A stretch of 64,000 nucleotides of DNA, taken from Streptomyces sp. CBMA291. Its GTDB lineage: Bacteria > Actinomycetota > Actinomycetes > Streptomycetales > Streptomycetaceae. Both the position numbers and the translations under genes were made by a program. The stretch is from assembly GCF_014596525.1 (NCBI RefSeq), contig NZ_MSJP01000015.1, positions 62,001 through 126,000 on the forward strand. Reading direction: 5' to 3'. Shown in pieces: positions 55,891 through 64,000 of this stretch. The notes under the pieces are model-generated. The model made no database searches, was not told the DNA's origin, and saw nothing but the letters and a program-made list of their open reading frames with translations. Each line of letters opens with the position of its first letter. Within the stretch, counting starts at the first letter, position 1.

Positions 55891-58713
55891 CTAGGCACCC
55901 GACTCTCCTCTGATCACGGCGAGCACGCCGTCCAGCTCGTCGGGTTTCACGAGGACGTCCCGCGCCTTGGAGCCCTCGCTGGGTCCGACGATGTTCCGCG
56001 ACTCCATCAGGTCCATCAGCCGGCCGGCCTTGGCGAAGCCGACGCGCAGCTTGCGCTGGAGCATCGAGGTGGAGCCGAACTGTGTGGAGACGACGAGTTC
56101 GGCGGCCTGGCACAGCAGGTCCAGGTCGTCGCCGATGTCCTCGTCGATCTCCTTCTTCTGCTTGGTCCCGACGGTGACGTCCTCCCGGAAGACCGGGGTC
56201 ATCTGGTCCTTGCAGTGCTGTACGACGGCCGCGACCTCGCGCTCGGTGACGAAGGCGCCTTGCATGCGGACGGGCTTGTTGGCGCCCATCGGCAGGAAGA
56301 GGCCGTCGCCCTTGCCGATGAGCTTCTCGGCGCCGGGCTGGTCGAGGATGACCCGGCTGTCGGCGAGCGAGGAGGTCGCGAAGGCGAGCCGGGAGGGCAC
56401 GTTCGCCTTGATGAGACCGGTGACGACGTCCACGGACGGGCGCTGGGTGGCCAGTACCAGATGGATACCGGCGGCGCGCGCGAGCTGGGTGATGCGCACG
56501 ATCGAGTCCTCGACGTCCCTGGGCGCGACCATCATCAGGTCGGCCAGCTCGTCGACGATCACCAGCAGATACGGGTAGGGGTTCAGCTCGCGCTGGCTGC
56601 CCTCGGGCAGCTTGATCTTCCCCTCCCTGATGGCCTGGTTGAAGTCGTCGATGTGCCGGTAGCCGAAGGCGGCCAGGTCGTCGTAGCGGAGGTCCATCTC
56701 CTTCACCACCCACTGGAGGGCCTCGGCGGCCCGCTTGGGGTTGGTGATGATCGGGGTGATCAGGTGCGGGATGCCCTCGTAGGCGGTGAGTTCGACCCGC
56801 TTGGGGTCGACGAGGACCATCCGGACGTCCTCCGGGGTCGCTCTTATCATGATCGAGGTGATCAGGCAGTTGATGCACGAGGACTTTCCGGAACCGGTGG
56901 CTCCGGCGACCAGGACGTGCGGCATCTTCGCCAGGTTGGCCATCTCGTAGCCGCCCTCGACGTTCTTGCCGAGCGCGACGAGCAGCGGGTGGTCGTCCTC
57001 GGCGGCGGCGGCGAGCCGCAGCACGTCCCCGAGGTTGACCATCTCCCGGTCGCTGTTGGGGATCTCGATGCCGACTGCGGACTTGCCGGGGATCGGCGAG
57101 ATGATCCGCACGTCCGGTGACGCCACCGCGTAGGCGATGTTCTTCGTCAGCGCGGTGATCTTCTCGACCTTCACCGCGGGCCCGAGTTCGACCTCGTACC
57201 GGGTGACCGTCGGTCCCCGTGTGAAGCCGGTGACCGCCGCGTCGACCTTGAACTCGGTGAAGACGTTGGAGAGCGAGTCCACCACGGCGTCGTTGGCCGC
57301 GCTGCGCGTCTTGCCGGGGCCGCCCCGCTCCAGCAGATCGAGCGACGGCAGGGCGTACGTGATGTCCCCGGCCAGCTGGAGCTGCTCCGCCCGGATCGGC
57401 AGATCCGTCGGCTCGGGCGCGGGCTTGGTCAGATCCGGTACGCCTCCGCCGGCCCGGCGCTCCGCGTCGCGGGCGGGCGGTACGGGCGCGGCGGCGTCGG
57501 CGGTGCCCGCCCGTGCTGCGGCGGCCTCGGCTCTGAGGTCGGTGGTGACGTCCCGGGTCAGATCGGCCACGAGCGGGGAGGGCGGCATGCCGTTGAGCAC
57601 GGCGCCGTCGAGCGCGGCGGCGGCAGCGGCGGCGATGTCCACCGGGTCCGGTCCTTCGTCGAAGGCGCGCGGTCCGGCGGAGCGGCGGGCCGAGCTCTTG
57701 CGCTGTTCGAGCAGCTCCTCCTCGGCCCGGTCCACGTCGTACGGCTCCTCGGGACCGCGCCGCCGCTGCCGTGGCTGCGGCCGGGCGTCGCGCCACTCCT
57801 CGTCGTACTCCTCGTACGGCACGTACTCGTCCACCGGCTCGTACGCGGGTTCCACGATGCCGAGCCGGGCGCCGAGGGCGCGCAGCCGCTGGGGGATCGC
57901 GTTGACCGGGGTGGCGGTGACGACGAGCAGGCCGAAGAGGGTGAGCAGCGCCAGGATCGGTACGGCGAGGACCTCGCCCATCATGAAGACGAGCGGCTGG
58001 GAGGCGGCCCAGCCGATCAGGCCGCCCGCGTTCTCCATGGCGGCGCTGCCCTCGTCGCGCCCCGGCGAGCCGCACGCGATGTGGACCTGGCCGAGGACGC
58101 CGATGACGAGGGCGGAGAGACCGATGCTGATCCGCCCGTTGGCCTCGGGCCGCTCGGGATAGAGGATCAGCCGGATGCCGATCGCGCCGATGAGCAGCGG
58201 GACGAGCAGGTCGAGCCGGCCGAAGGAGCCGGTGACCAGCATCTCGACGAGGTCGCCTACGGGGCCGCGCAGGTTGGACCAGGTTCCGGCGGCGACGATC
58301 AGCGCGAGGCCGAGCAGGAGCAGCGCGAGGCCGTCCTTGCGGTGGGCCGGGTCGAGGCCCCTCGCGCCCCGCCCTATCCCCCGGAAGACCGCCCCCACGC
58401 CGTGCGCGAGGCCGAGCCAGGCACCGCGTACCAGCCGGAACACGCCCCCGGTCGGGGACGGCGACCGGCGGGGCGCGGCCTTCTTCGCCGGGCTCTTGCG
58501 GGCGGGTGCCCGCTTGGCGGGCGCGGTCTTCTTCGCCGGTGCCCGCTTCGCCGGTGCCTTTCCCGCGGGCTTGGCGGGCGCCTTCTTCGCGGGTGGTTTG
58601 GCGGGCGACTTCGCGGGGGCCGCTTTCTTCGCGGCGCCCGTCGTACGGCCGGCGCGCGGCTTTGCGGTGCCCGCTGTGCCCTGGGAACCCTTGCCGGACG
58701 TACGTGAAGCCAT
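55891..58713 (-). CDS. ftsK: DNA translocase FtsK/SpoIIIE
   Basis: Membrane-anchored motor that pumps chromosomal DNA through closing septa. The 940-residue protein has a Lys/Ala/Pro-rich N-terminus of degenerate PAKKAPAK units (10-85), four membrane helices (about 120-270), a linker, the alpha-beta RecA-like motor with Walker A GATGSGKSS near 605 and Walker B LVIVDELADLM, and a C-terminal winged-helix gamma domain (STSMLQRKLRVGFAKAGRL). The ATG at 58713 reads MASRTSGKGSQGTAGT. The KAP repeats may bind DNA or the cell envelope. It precedes the rodZ-like gene. Confidence 0.97.
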   Translation of the reverse strand: MASRTSGKGSQGTAGTAKPRAGRTTGAAKKAAPAKSPAKPPAKKAPAKPAGKAPAKRAPAKKTAPAKRAPARKSPAKKAAPRRSPSPTGGVFRLVRGAWLGLAHGVGAVFRGIGRGARGLDPAHRKDGLALLLLGLALIVAAGTWSNLRGPVGDLVEMLVTGSFGRLDLLVPLLIGAIGIRLILYPERPEANGRISIGLSALVIGVLGQVHIACGSPGRDEGSAAMENAGGLIGWAASQPLVFMMGEVLAVPILALLTLFGLLVVTATPVNAIPQRLRALGARLGIVEPAYEPVDEYVPYEEYDEEWRDARPQPRQRRRGPEEPYDVDRAEEELLEQRKSSARRSAGPRAFDEGPDPVDIAAAAAAALDGAVLNGMPPSPLVADLTRDVTTDLRAEAAAARAGTADAAAPVPPARDAERRAGGGVPDLTKPAPEPTDLPIRAEQLQLAGDITYALPSLDLLERGGPGKTRSAANDAVVDSLSNVFTEFKVDAAVTGFTRGPTVTRYEVELGPAVKVEKITALTKNIAYAVASPDVRIISPIPGKSAVGIEIPNSDREMVNLGDVLRLAAAAEDDHPLLVALGKNVEGGYEMANLAKMPHVLVAGATGSGKSSCINCLITSIMIRATPEDVRMVLVDPKRVELTAYEGIPHLITPIITNPKRAAEALQWVVKEMDLRYDDLAAFGYRHIDDFNQAIREGKIKLPEGSQRELNPYPYLLVIVDELADLMMVAPRDVEDSIVRITQLARAAGIHLVLATQRPSVDVVTGLIKANVPSRLAFATSSLADSRVILDQPGAEKLIGKGDGLFLPMGANKPVRMQGAFVTEREVAAVVQHCKDQMTPVFREDVTVGTKQKKEIDEDIGDDLDLLCQAAELVVSTQFGSTSMLQRKLRVGFAKAGRLMDLMESRNIVGPSEGSKARDVLVKPDELDGVLAVIRGESGA

Positions 58714-58931
58714 GATGCCGAGGTTACCGGTGCCCGGAGCCGCTGTCCGCCCTCACCCGATCGTGTCGCCCTTGCCAGGGCATGAAGGTGACGCCTCCTC
58801 ACCCTGCGGGCGCTTCCGGCACGCCGCCGGACCGGACACGCCCTCACCTCGCGGACGCTTCCGGTTCACGGCGGACGCTTCTTCCGGTGCACGACCGGAC
58901 CGGGCGCCCCCGGACCGGCCGTGACGGTAGG
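58714..58931. repeat. Intergenic stretch with GCGGACGCTTCCGG repeats
   Basis: Between ftsK and the response regulator gene. GCGGGCGCTTCCGG / GCGGACGCTTCCGG / GCGGACGCTTCTTCCGG recur at about 58807, 58852 and 58872, with CCGGACCGGACACGCC-like links. The ftsK promoter should be near 58730-58780 but no clear hexamers are seen. Confidence 0.5.
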
Positions 58932-59612
58932 TCAGCCCTGGGCCGGCAGGGTCGGTGCGGCTCCGGTGCCCGGTTCGAGGGCGTCGAGGGCCCGGCGCAG
59001 TCCGGTGAGCTTGCGCTCCAGATGGGCGGCGGTGGCGACCGCCGCCGCGTCGGCGGAGTCGTCGTCGAGCTGCTTGGACAGCGCCTCCGCCTGCTCCTCG
59101 ACGGCCGCGAGCCGCGCGGAGAGTTCGGCGAGGAGCCCGGCGGACTCCCTGCCGTGTCCGCCCTGGCCGCCCTCGCCGCCTTCCAACTGGAGCCGCAGCA
59201 GCGCCGCCTGCTCGCGCAGCTTGCAGTTCTTCATGTACAGCTCGACGAAGACGGAGACCTTGGCGCGCAGCACCCACGGGTCGAACGGCTTCGAGATGTA
59301 GTCGACCGCGCCCGCCGCGTACCCCCGGAAGGTGTGGTGGGGGCCGTGGTTGATGGCGGTGAGGAAGATGATCGGGATGTCCCGGGTCCGCTCCCGCCGC
59401 TTGATGTGCGCGGCGGTCTCGAATCCGTCCATGCCCGGCATCTGGACGTCGAGCAGGATGACCGCGAAGTCGTCCGTCAACAGCGCCTTGAGCGCTTCCT
59501 CCCCGGACGATGCCCGCACCAGCGTCTGATCGAGCGCGGAGAGAATGGCCTCCAGCGCCAGCAGATTCTCCGGCCGGTCATCGACCAGGAGGATCTTGGC
59601 CTTCTGCACCAT
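58932..59612 (-). CDS. Response regulator with C-terminal coiled coil
   Basis: A 226-residue protein: receiver domain 1-122 (LLVDDRPENLLAL, phospho-acceptor Asp55 in VILLDVQMPGMDGF, AVDYISKPFDPWVLRAKV) followed by a predicted coiled coil with Glu/Ala/Leu heptads (about 130-215) and no DNA-binding domain. Such regulators act through protein contacts. The ATG at 59612 has GGAGGAC upstream. It lies next to the giant hybrid kinase gene on the same strand and is its likely partner, one phosphorelay arm beside the kinase's own receiver domain. Confidence 0.92.
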   Translation of the reverse strand: MVQKAKILLVDDRPENLLALEAILSALDQTLVRASSGEEALKALLTDDFAVILLDVQMPGMDGFETAAHIKRRERTRDIPIIFLTAINHGPHHTFRGYAAGAVDYISKPFDPWVLRAKVSVFVELYMKNCKLREQAALLRLQLEGGEGGQGGHGRESAGLLAELSARLAAVEEQAEALSKQLDDDSADAAAVATAAHLERKLTGLRRALDALEPGTGAAPTLPAQG

Positions 59613-59950
59613 GCCCCGTCCTCCTCGCCCCTGCAACGGCTCTCTCCGGCTCCCCGAGCCGGGGGAAGCACCGGGCGCCGCCCCAGAGGACGACTCTCTG
59701 ACGTCGTCCGTCCTTGTGCCGGTCATCGTAGCCGCACCCCGCCCGTCGCCACACCCTGTCACCGCGATGTCACTGTGCACGTACCGGAAACGCGGTGGGA
59801 GATCAGAAGGTTCCCCCTCCGGGCCCTTCTCACACCCCCTGACATGCCCCCGTCCAACCGGCCCCGCGCCGGCCCCGACCGGCCCGGGGGTGCCCGCCGG
59901 GGCCCGTGACGCGCGGGTCTCCCCCGCCCCACGGGCACCGGCGCGGGCGG
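59613..59950. other. Intergenic stretch, no gene seen
   Basis: 338 bp between the kinase stop and the response regulator start, both on the minus strand. It is GC-rich with one less GC-rich patch (59760-59815, around GTACCGGAAACGCGGTGGGAGATC) where the regulator promoter may lie. Short GGCCCCG-type repeats occur near 59860-59905. No coding frame with a credible start is present. Confidence 0.5.
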
Positions 59951-62900
59951 TCACTCGCCCCGCATCCACTGCTCCATCACGGACAGCAGATGATCGGGGT
60001 CGACCGGCTTCGTCACATAGTCCGACGCACCCGACTCGATCGCCTTCTCCCGGTCGCCCTTCATCGCCTTCGCCGTGAGCGCGATGATCGGCAGCCCCGC
60101 GAACTGCGGCATCCGCCGGATCGCGTTCGTCGTCGCGTACCCGTCCATCTCCGGCATCATGATGTCCATCAGGACGAGCGCCACGTCGTCGTGCTGCTCC
60201 AGGACCTCGATGCCCTCCCGGCCGTTCTCCGCGTAGAGCACCGCGAGCCCGTGCTGTTCCAGGACGCTGGTGAGCGCGAACACATTGCGGATGTCGTCGT
60301 CGACGATGAGCACCCGCTCGCCCGAGAAGCCGTACGTGCGGCGCGCCTCGGCCTCCGGCTCCCGATCCGCCCGCTCGACCGGCTCCTCCCTGCCCGCCCG
60401 CCCCGGCACGGAGGTACGCGCCCCGGTCGCCTCCGCCGCCGCCTTCCTGCGGTGCCGGAACAGCGCCCCGGCGCCCGAGCGCGCTTCGGCACGCACCGGG
60501 GACGGCGCGTAGTACGGGTACGACCTGCCGGACCCGTCCGTCCCCTCCTCGGTGCCCGGCTGCGGTTCGTCGGCGCCCTGCGCCCCCTGCCCGAGCGCCG
60601 GCGGCTCGGTCGGGTTCAGCGGCAGGTAGAGCGTGAACGTCGAGCCCCGGCCCGGCTCGCTCGCCGCGAAGATCTCGCCGCCGAGCAGCCGGGCGATCTC
60701 CCGGCTGATCGACAGGCCGAGCCCCGTACCTCCGTACTTGCGGCTGGTCGTGCCGTCGGCCTGCTTGAACGCCTCGAAGATGACCCGCATCTTGCTCGCC
60801 GCGATCCCGATGCCCGTGTCCGTGACCGAGAACGCGATCAGATCGGCCTCCGGGTCGCGCAGCGAACCGGCCTCCAGGAGCTGTTCCCTGATCGACTGCG
60901 GCACATCGGTGCCGGACGGCCGGATCACCAGCTCCACCGCTCCCGTGTCGGTGAACTTCACCGCGTTCGACAGGAGGTTGCGCAGCACCTGGAGCAGCCG
61001 CTGCTCGTCGGTGTGGAGCGTGGCGGGCAGCTCCGGCGAGACCCGTACGGAGAAGTCCAGGCCCTTCTCCGCCGTCAGCGGCCGGAAGGTGGCCTCCACG
61101 TAGTCGACGAGCTGGACGAGTGCGATCCGGGTCGGCGACACGTCCATCTTGCCCGCCTCCACCTTGGACAGGTCGAGGATGTCGTTGATCAGCTGGAGCA
61201 GGTCGGAACCCGCGCCGTGGATGGTCTCCGCGAACTCGACCTGCTTGGGCGTCAGGTTCGTCTCGGCGTTGTCCGCGAGCAACTTGGCGAGGATGAGCAG
61301 CGAGTTGAGCGGGGTGCGCAGCTCGTGCGACATGTTCGCCAGGAACTCCGACTTGTAGCGCATGGAGACGGCGAGCTGTTCGGCCCGCTCCTCCAGCACC
61401 TGCCGGGCCTCCTCGATCTCGGTGTTCTTCACCTCGATGTCACGGTTCTGCCGGGCGAGCAGTTCGGCCTTCTCCTCCAGTTCGGCGTTGGATCCCTGGA
61501 GTTCCTTCTGCCGGTGCTCCAGCTCGGCCGACCGCTCCTTGAGCTGTTCGGTGAGCCGCTGCGACTGCTGGAGCAGCACCTCGGTCTTGGTGTTGACGCT
61601 GATCGTGTTGACGGTGGTCGCGATCAGCTCGGCCAGCTGGTTGAGGAAGTCCCGCTGGATCTGGGTGAACGGCTGGAAGGAGGCCAGCTCGATCACGCCG
61701 AGGACCTTGCCCTCGAAGAGCACCGGCAGCACGATCACATGCGCGGGCGCCGCCTCGCCGAGCCCGGAGGAGATCTTCAGATAGCCCGGCGGCACATTGA
61801 CCTGGATGGTCCGCTTCTCCTCCGCCGCCGTCCCGATCAGCGTCTCGCCGGGACGGAACGAGGTCGGCATGGAGCCGCTGGAGTACCCGTAGCTCCCCCG
61901 CATCCGCAGCTCGTACGAGCCGTCGCCCTCCCCGACGAGTTCGGCGTCGCTGTGCGCGGAGCCGGTCGGCATCGCGACGAAGAAGGCCCCGTGCTGCGCC
62001 GAGACCACCGGCGTCAGCTCGCTCATGATGAGCGAGGCGACGTCGTCCAGGTCCCGGCGGCCCTGCATGAGTCCGGAGATACGGGCCAGGTTGCCCTTCA
62101 GCCAGTCCTGCTCCTCGTTGGCGAGGGTGGTGTCGCGCAGGTTGGTGATCATCGTGTTGATGTTGTCCTGGAGTGCCTGGATCTCGCCCGCCGCGTCGAC
62201 GCCGTTGATCTTCAGGTTGAGGTCGCCCCGGGTGACCGCCGTGGCGACCGCCGCGATGGCCCGCACCTGACGGGTCAGGTTCCCGGCCATCTCGTTCACG
62301 GACTCGGTCAGATCGCTCCAGGTGCCGTCCACGTCCCGCACGTGCGCCTGGCCGCCGAGAATGCCCTCGACGCCCACCTCACGCGCCACACGCGTGACTT
62401 CCTCGGCGAAGTTCGACAGCTGGTCGACCATCGTGTTGATGGTGTTCTTCAGCTCCTCGATCTCGCCGCGCGCGTCGATGTCGATCTTCTTGGTGAGGTC
62501 GCCCTTGGCGATGGCGGTGGTGACGGCGGCGATCTGCCGCACCTGACCGGTGAGGTTGGACGCCATCGAGTTCACCGACTCGGTGAGGTCCTTCCAGGTG
62601 CCCGAGACCCCCGGAACCCGCGCCTGGCCGCCGAGTTCGCCCTCCGTGCCCACCTCGCGGGCCACCCGGGTGACCTCGTCCGCGAACGACGAGAGTGTCG
62701 TCACCATCGTGTTGACGGTCTCGGCGAGTTCGGCGACCTCGCCGCGCGCCTCCACCGTCACCTTCTTCGTCAGATCGCCGTTGGCGACCGCCGCCGACAC
62801 CCGCGAGATGTTCCGCACCTGACTGGTCAGGTTGTTGGCCATCAGGTTGACGTTGTCGCTGAGGTCCTTCCAGGTGCCGGTCACCCCGCGCACCTGCGCC

Positions 62901-64000
62901 TGCCCGCCCAGGATGCCTTCCGTGCCCACCTCGCGGGCGACCCGGATGACTTCGTCCGCGAAGTTCGACAGCTGGTCGACCATGGTGTTGACGGTCGTCA
63001 CCAGCTCCAGGATCTCGCCCCGGGCACCGACCGTGATCTTCTTCGACAGGTCGCCCTTGGCGACCGCCGTGGTGACCTCGGCGATGTTCCGCACCTGGAT
63101 GGTGAGGTTGTTCGCCATGAAGTTCACCGACTGGGTCAGGTCCTTCCAGGTGCCGGAGACCCCCTGCACCTCGGCCTGACCGCCGAGGATGCCCTCCGTG
63201 CCCACCTCGCGGGCCACCCGGGTCACCTGCTCGGCGAAGTTGGACAGCTGGTCCACCATCGTGTTGAGGGTGTTCTTCAGCTCCAGGATCTCGCCGCGCG
63301 CGTCCACGTCGATCTTCTGCGACAGATCGCCGCGCGCGACCGCGGTGGCGACCTGCGCGATGTTGCGGACCTGCGTGGTCAGGTTCCCGGCCATGCCGTT
63401 CACCGAGTCCGTCAGATCCCGCCACACCCCGGCCACTCCCGGCACCTGTGCCTGGCCGCCGAGCCGTCCGTCGGTGCCCACCTCGCGGGCCACCCGCGTC
63501 ACCTGGGCGGCGAAGGCCGAGAGCTGGTCGACCATCGTGTTGATGGTGTTCTTCAGCTCCAGGATCTCCCCGCGCGCGTCCACGTCGATCTTCTGCGACA
63601 GATCACCGCGCGCCACGGCCGTCGTCACCTGGGCGATCTGCCGTACCTGCGAGGTCAGGTTCCCCGCCATGAAGTTCACCGAGTCGGTGAGTTCCCGCCA
63701 GCGCCCGGAGACGCCGTCGACCCGCGCCTGACCGCCGAGCCGGCCCTCCGTGCCCACGTCCCGCGCCATCCGCGTCACCTGGTCCGCGAACGACGACAGC
63801 TGCGACACCATGGTGTTGACGGTGTTCTTGAGTTCCAGCATCTCGCCGGCCACGTCGACCGTGACCTTCTGCGACAGATCACCGTTGGCGACCGCCGTCG
63901 TCACGAGCGCGATGTCCCGCACCTGGTTGGTCAGGTTGCGGAAGGCCGTGTTCACCGAGTCGGTGAGGTCCTTCCACGTCCCGGCCGCCCCGCGCACCTC
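59951..64000 (-). CDS. Giant poly-HAMP hybrid sensor histidine kinase (N-terminus outside window)
   Basis: At least 1349 residues in the window and open at the right edge. From the visible start come seven tandem HAMP-type units of about 92 residues, each with the pattern T(W/R)xDLTxSVNxMAxNLTxQVRxIA and GDLSxKIxVxARGE and GTEGxLGGQA; then a GAF-like domain (about 650-800), a coiled coil, HisKA with [12 protein letters not shown], HATPase_c, and a C-terminal receiver domain ([14 protein letters not shown], phospho-acceptor in [15 protein letters not shown]). Such poly-HAMP kinases pass signals along a stack of helical bundles, often from cytosolic stress. The receiver gene downstream is the likely partner. 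Confidence 0.95.
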   Translation of the reverse strand, partial: EVRGAAGTWKDLTDSVNTAFRNLTNQVRDIALVTTAVANGDLSQKVTVDVAGEMLELKNTVNTMVSQLSSFADQVTRMARDVGTEGRLGGQARVDGVSGRWRELTDSVNFMAGNLTSQVRQIAQVTTAVARGDLSQKIDVDARGEILELKNTINTMVDQLSAFAAQVTRVAREVGTDGRLGGQAQVPGVAGVWRDLTDSVNGMAGNLTTQVRNIAQVATAVARGDLSQKIDVDARGEILELKNTLNTMVDQLSNFAEQVTRVAREVGTEGILGGQAEVQGVSGTWKDLTQSVNFMANNLTIQVRNIAEVTTAVAKGDLSKKITVGARGEILELVTTVNTMVDQLSNFADEVIRVAREVGTEGILGGQAQVRGVTGTWKDLSDNVNLMANNLTSQVRNISRVSAAVANGDLTKKVTVEARGEVAELAETVNTMVTTLSSFADEVTRVAREVGTEGELGGQARVPGVSGTWKDLTESVNSMASNLTGQVRQIAAVTTAIAKGDLTKKIDIDARGEIEELKNTINTMVDQLSNFAEEVTRVAREVGVEGILGGQAHVRDVDGTWSDLTESVNEMAGNLTRQVRAIAAVATAVTRGDLNLKINGVDAAGEIQALQDNINTMITNLRDTTLANEEQDWLKGNLARISGLMQGRRDLDDVASLIMSELTPVVSAQHGAFFVAMPTGSAHSDAELVGEGDGSYELRMRGSYGYSSGSMPTSFRPGETLIGTAAEEKRTIQVNVPPGYLKISSGLGEAAPAHVIVLPVLFEGKVLGVIELASFQPFTQIQRDFLNQLAELIATTVNTISVNTKTEVLLQQSQRLTEQLKERSAELEHRQKELQGSNAELEEKAELLARQNRDIEVKNTEIEEARQVLEERAEQLAVSMRYKSEFLANMSHELRTPLNSLLILAKLLADNAETNLTPKQVEFAETIHGAGSDLLQLINDILDLSKVEAGKMDVSPTRIALVQLVDYVEATFRPLTAEKGLDFSVRVSPELPATLHTDEQRLLQVLRNLLSNAVKFTDTGAVELVIRPSGTDVPQSIREQLLEAGSLRDPEADLIAFSVTDTGIGIAASKMRVIFEAFKQADGTTSRKYGGTGLGLSISREIARLLGGEIFAASEPGRGSTFTLYLPLNPTEPPALGQGAQGADEPQPGTEEGTDGSGRSYPYYAPSPVRAEARSGAGALFRHRRKAAAEATGARTSVPGRAGREEPVERADREPEAEARRTYGFSGERVLIVDDDIRNVFALTSVLEQHGLAVLYAENGREGIEVLEQHDDVALVLMDIMMPEMDGYATTNAIRRMPQFAGLPIIALTAKAMKGDREKAIESGASDYVTKPVDPDHLLSVMEQWMRGE

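Noticed and set aside
1..64000. tRNA or rRNA genes, insertion sequences, integrase with att site
   Set aside because: No cloverleaf-like sequence, transposase or integrase motif was found on reading both strands; the accessory block carries no visible mobility gene.

Overview
The window is chromosomal DNA of a Streptomyces or a very close relative. It is very GC-rich with strong third-position GC bias, and it carries actinobacterial core gene order: miaA/miaB, gluABCD, recA/recX, lhr, and ftsK-rodZ-like-rimO-pgsA-cinA-clgR. No tRNA, rRNA, insertion sequence or CRISPR array was seen.

Layout. 1-4.1 kb: core block with the 5' part of miaA, two small proteins, an extradiol-dioxygenase-like gene and miaB. 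4.1-22.7 kb: an accessory block that looks like an uncharacterised biosynthetic locus. 22.9-35.3 kb: core genes again (TAXI binding protein, two-component pair, glutamate ABC transporter gluABCD, FAD monooxygenase, cysteine dioxygenase plus rhodanese behind a Cys-rich leader peptide, recX-recA). 35.5-44.9 kb: mixed genes, including a divergent pair of NIS siderophore synthetases, AI-2E exporter, DUF3046, AzlCD. 45-64 kb: DNA repair and cell-cycle core (lhr, nei-type glycosylase, clgR, cinA, pgsA, rimO, rodZ-like, ftsK), then a response regulator and a giant poly-HAMP hybrid histidine kinase cut by the window end.

The accessory block is the main discovery. It encodes a complete tRNA-dependent route from glutamate to porphobilinogen: a second-type glutamyl-tRNA synthetase, glutamyl-tRNA reductase (hemA), glutamate-1-semialdehyde aminotransferase (hemL) and porphobilinogen synthase (hemB). 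The next heme genes, hemC and hemD, are absent. In their place are an ADP-forming acyl-CoA synthetase locked between hemA and hemL by ATGA overlaps, a flavin hydroxylase, two Asp/Glu-racemase-fold proteins with altered catalytic cysteines, a Pro-1 tautomerase, a luciferase-like flavin oxidoreductase, an MFS exporter, a DMT exporter with LysR regulator, a YCII-LuxR fusion regulator and a CaiB-type CoA-transferase. My inference is that 5-aminolevulinate or porphobilinogen is a building block of a small molecule; the product is unknown.

Regulation visible in sequence: a LexA-type SOS box and a second PafBC-type (RecA-NDp) promoter at recA; a PafBC-type promoter at lhr giving a probably leaderless mRNA; a sigma-70-type promoter followed by a cysteine-rich leader peptide before cysteine dioxygenase; palindromes in the promoters of the GluRS, LuxR and DMT-exporter genes. 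A further striking property is that more than fifteen gene ends or intergenic gaps carry their own unrelated, degenerate 6-31 bp tandem repeat, some entering the 3' ends of genes and one lying inside a siderophore synthetase.
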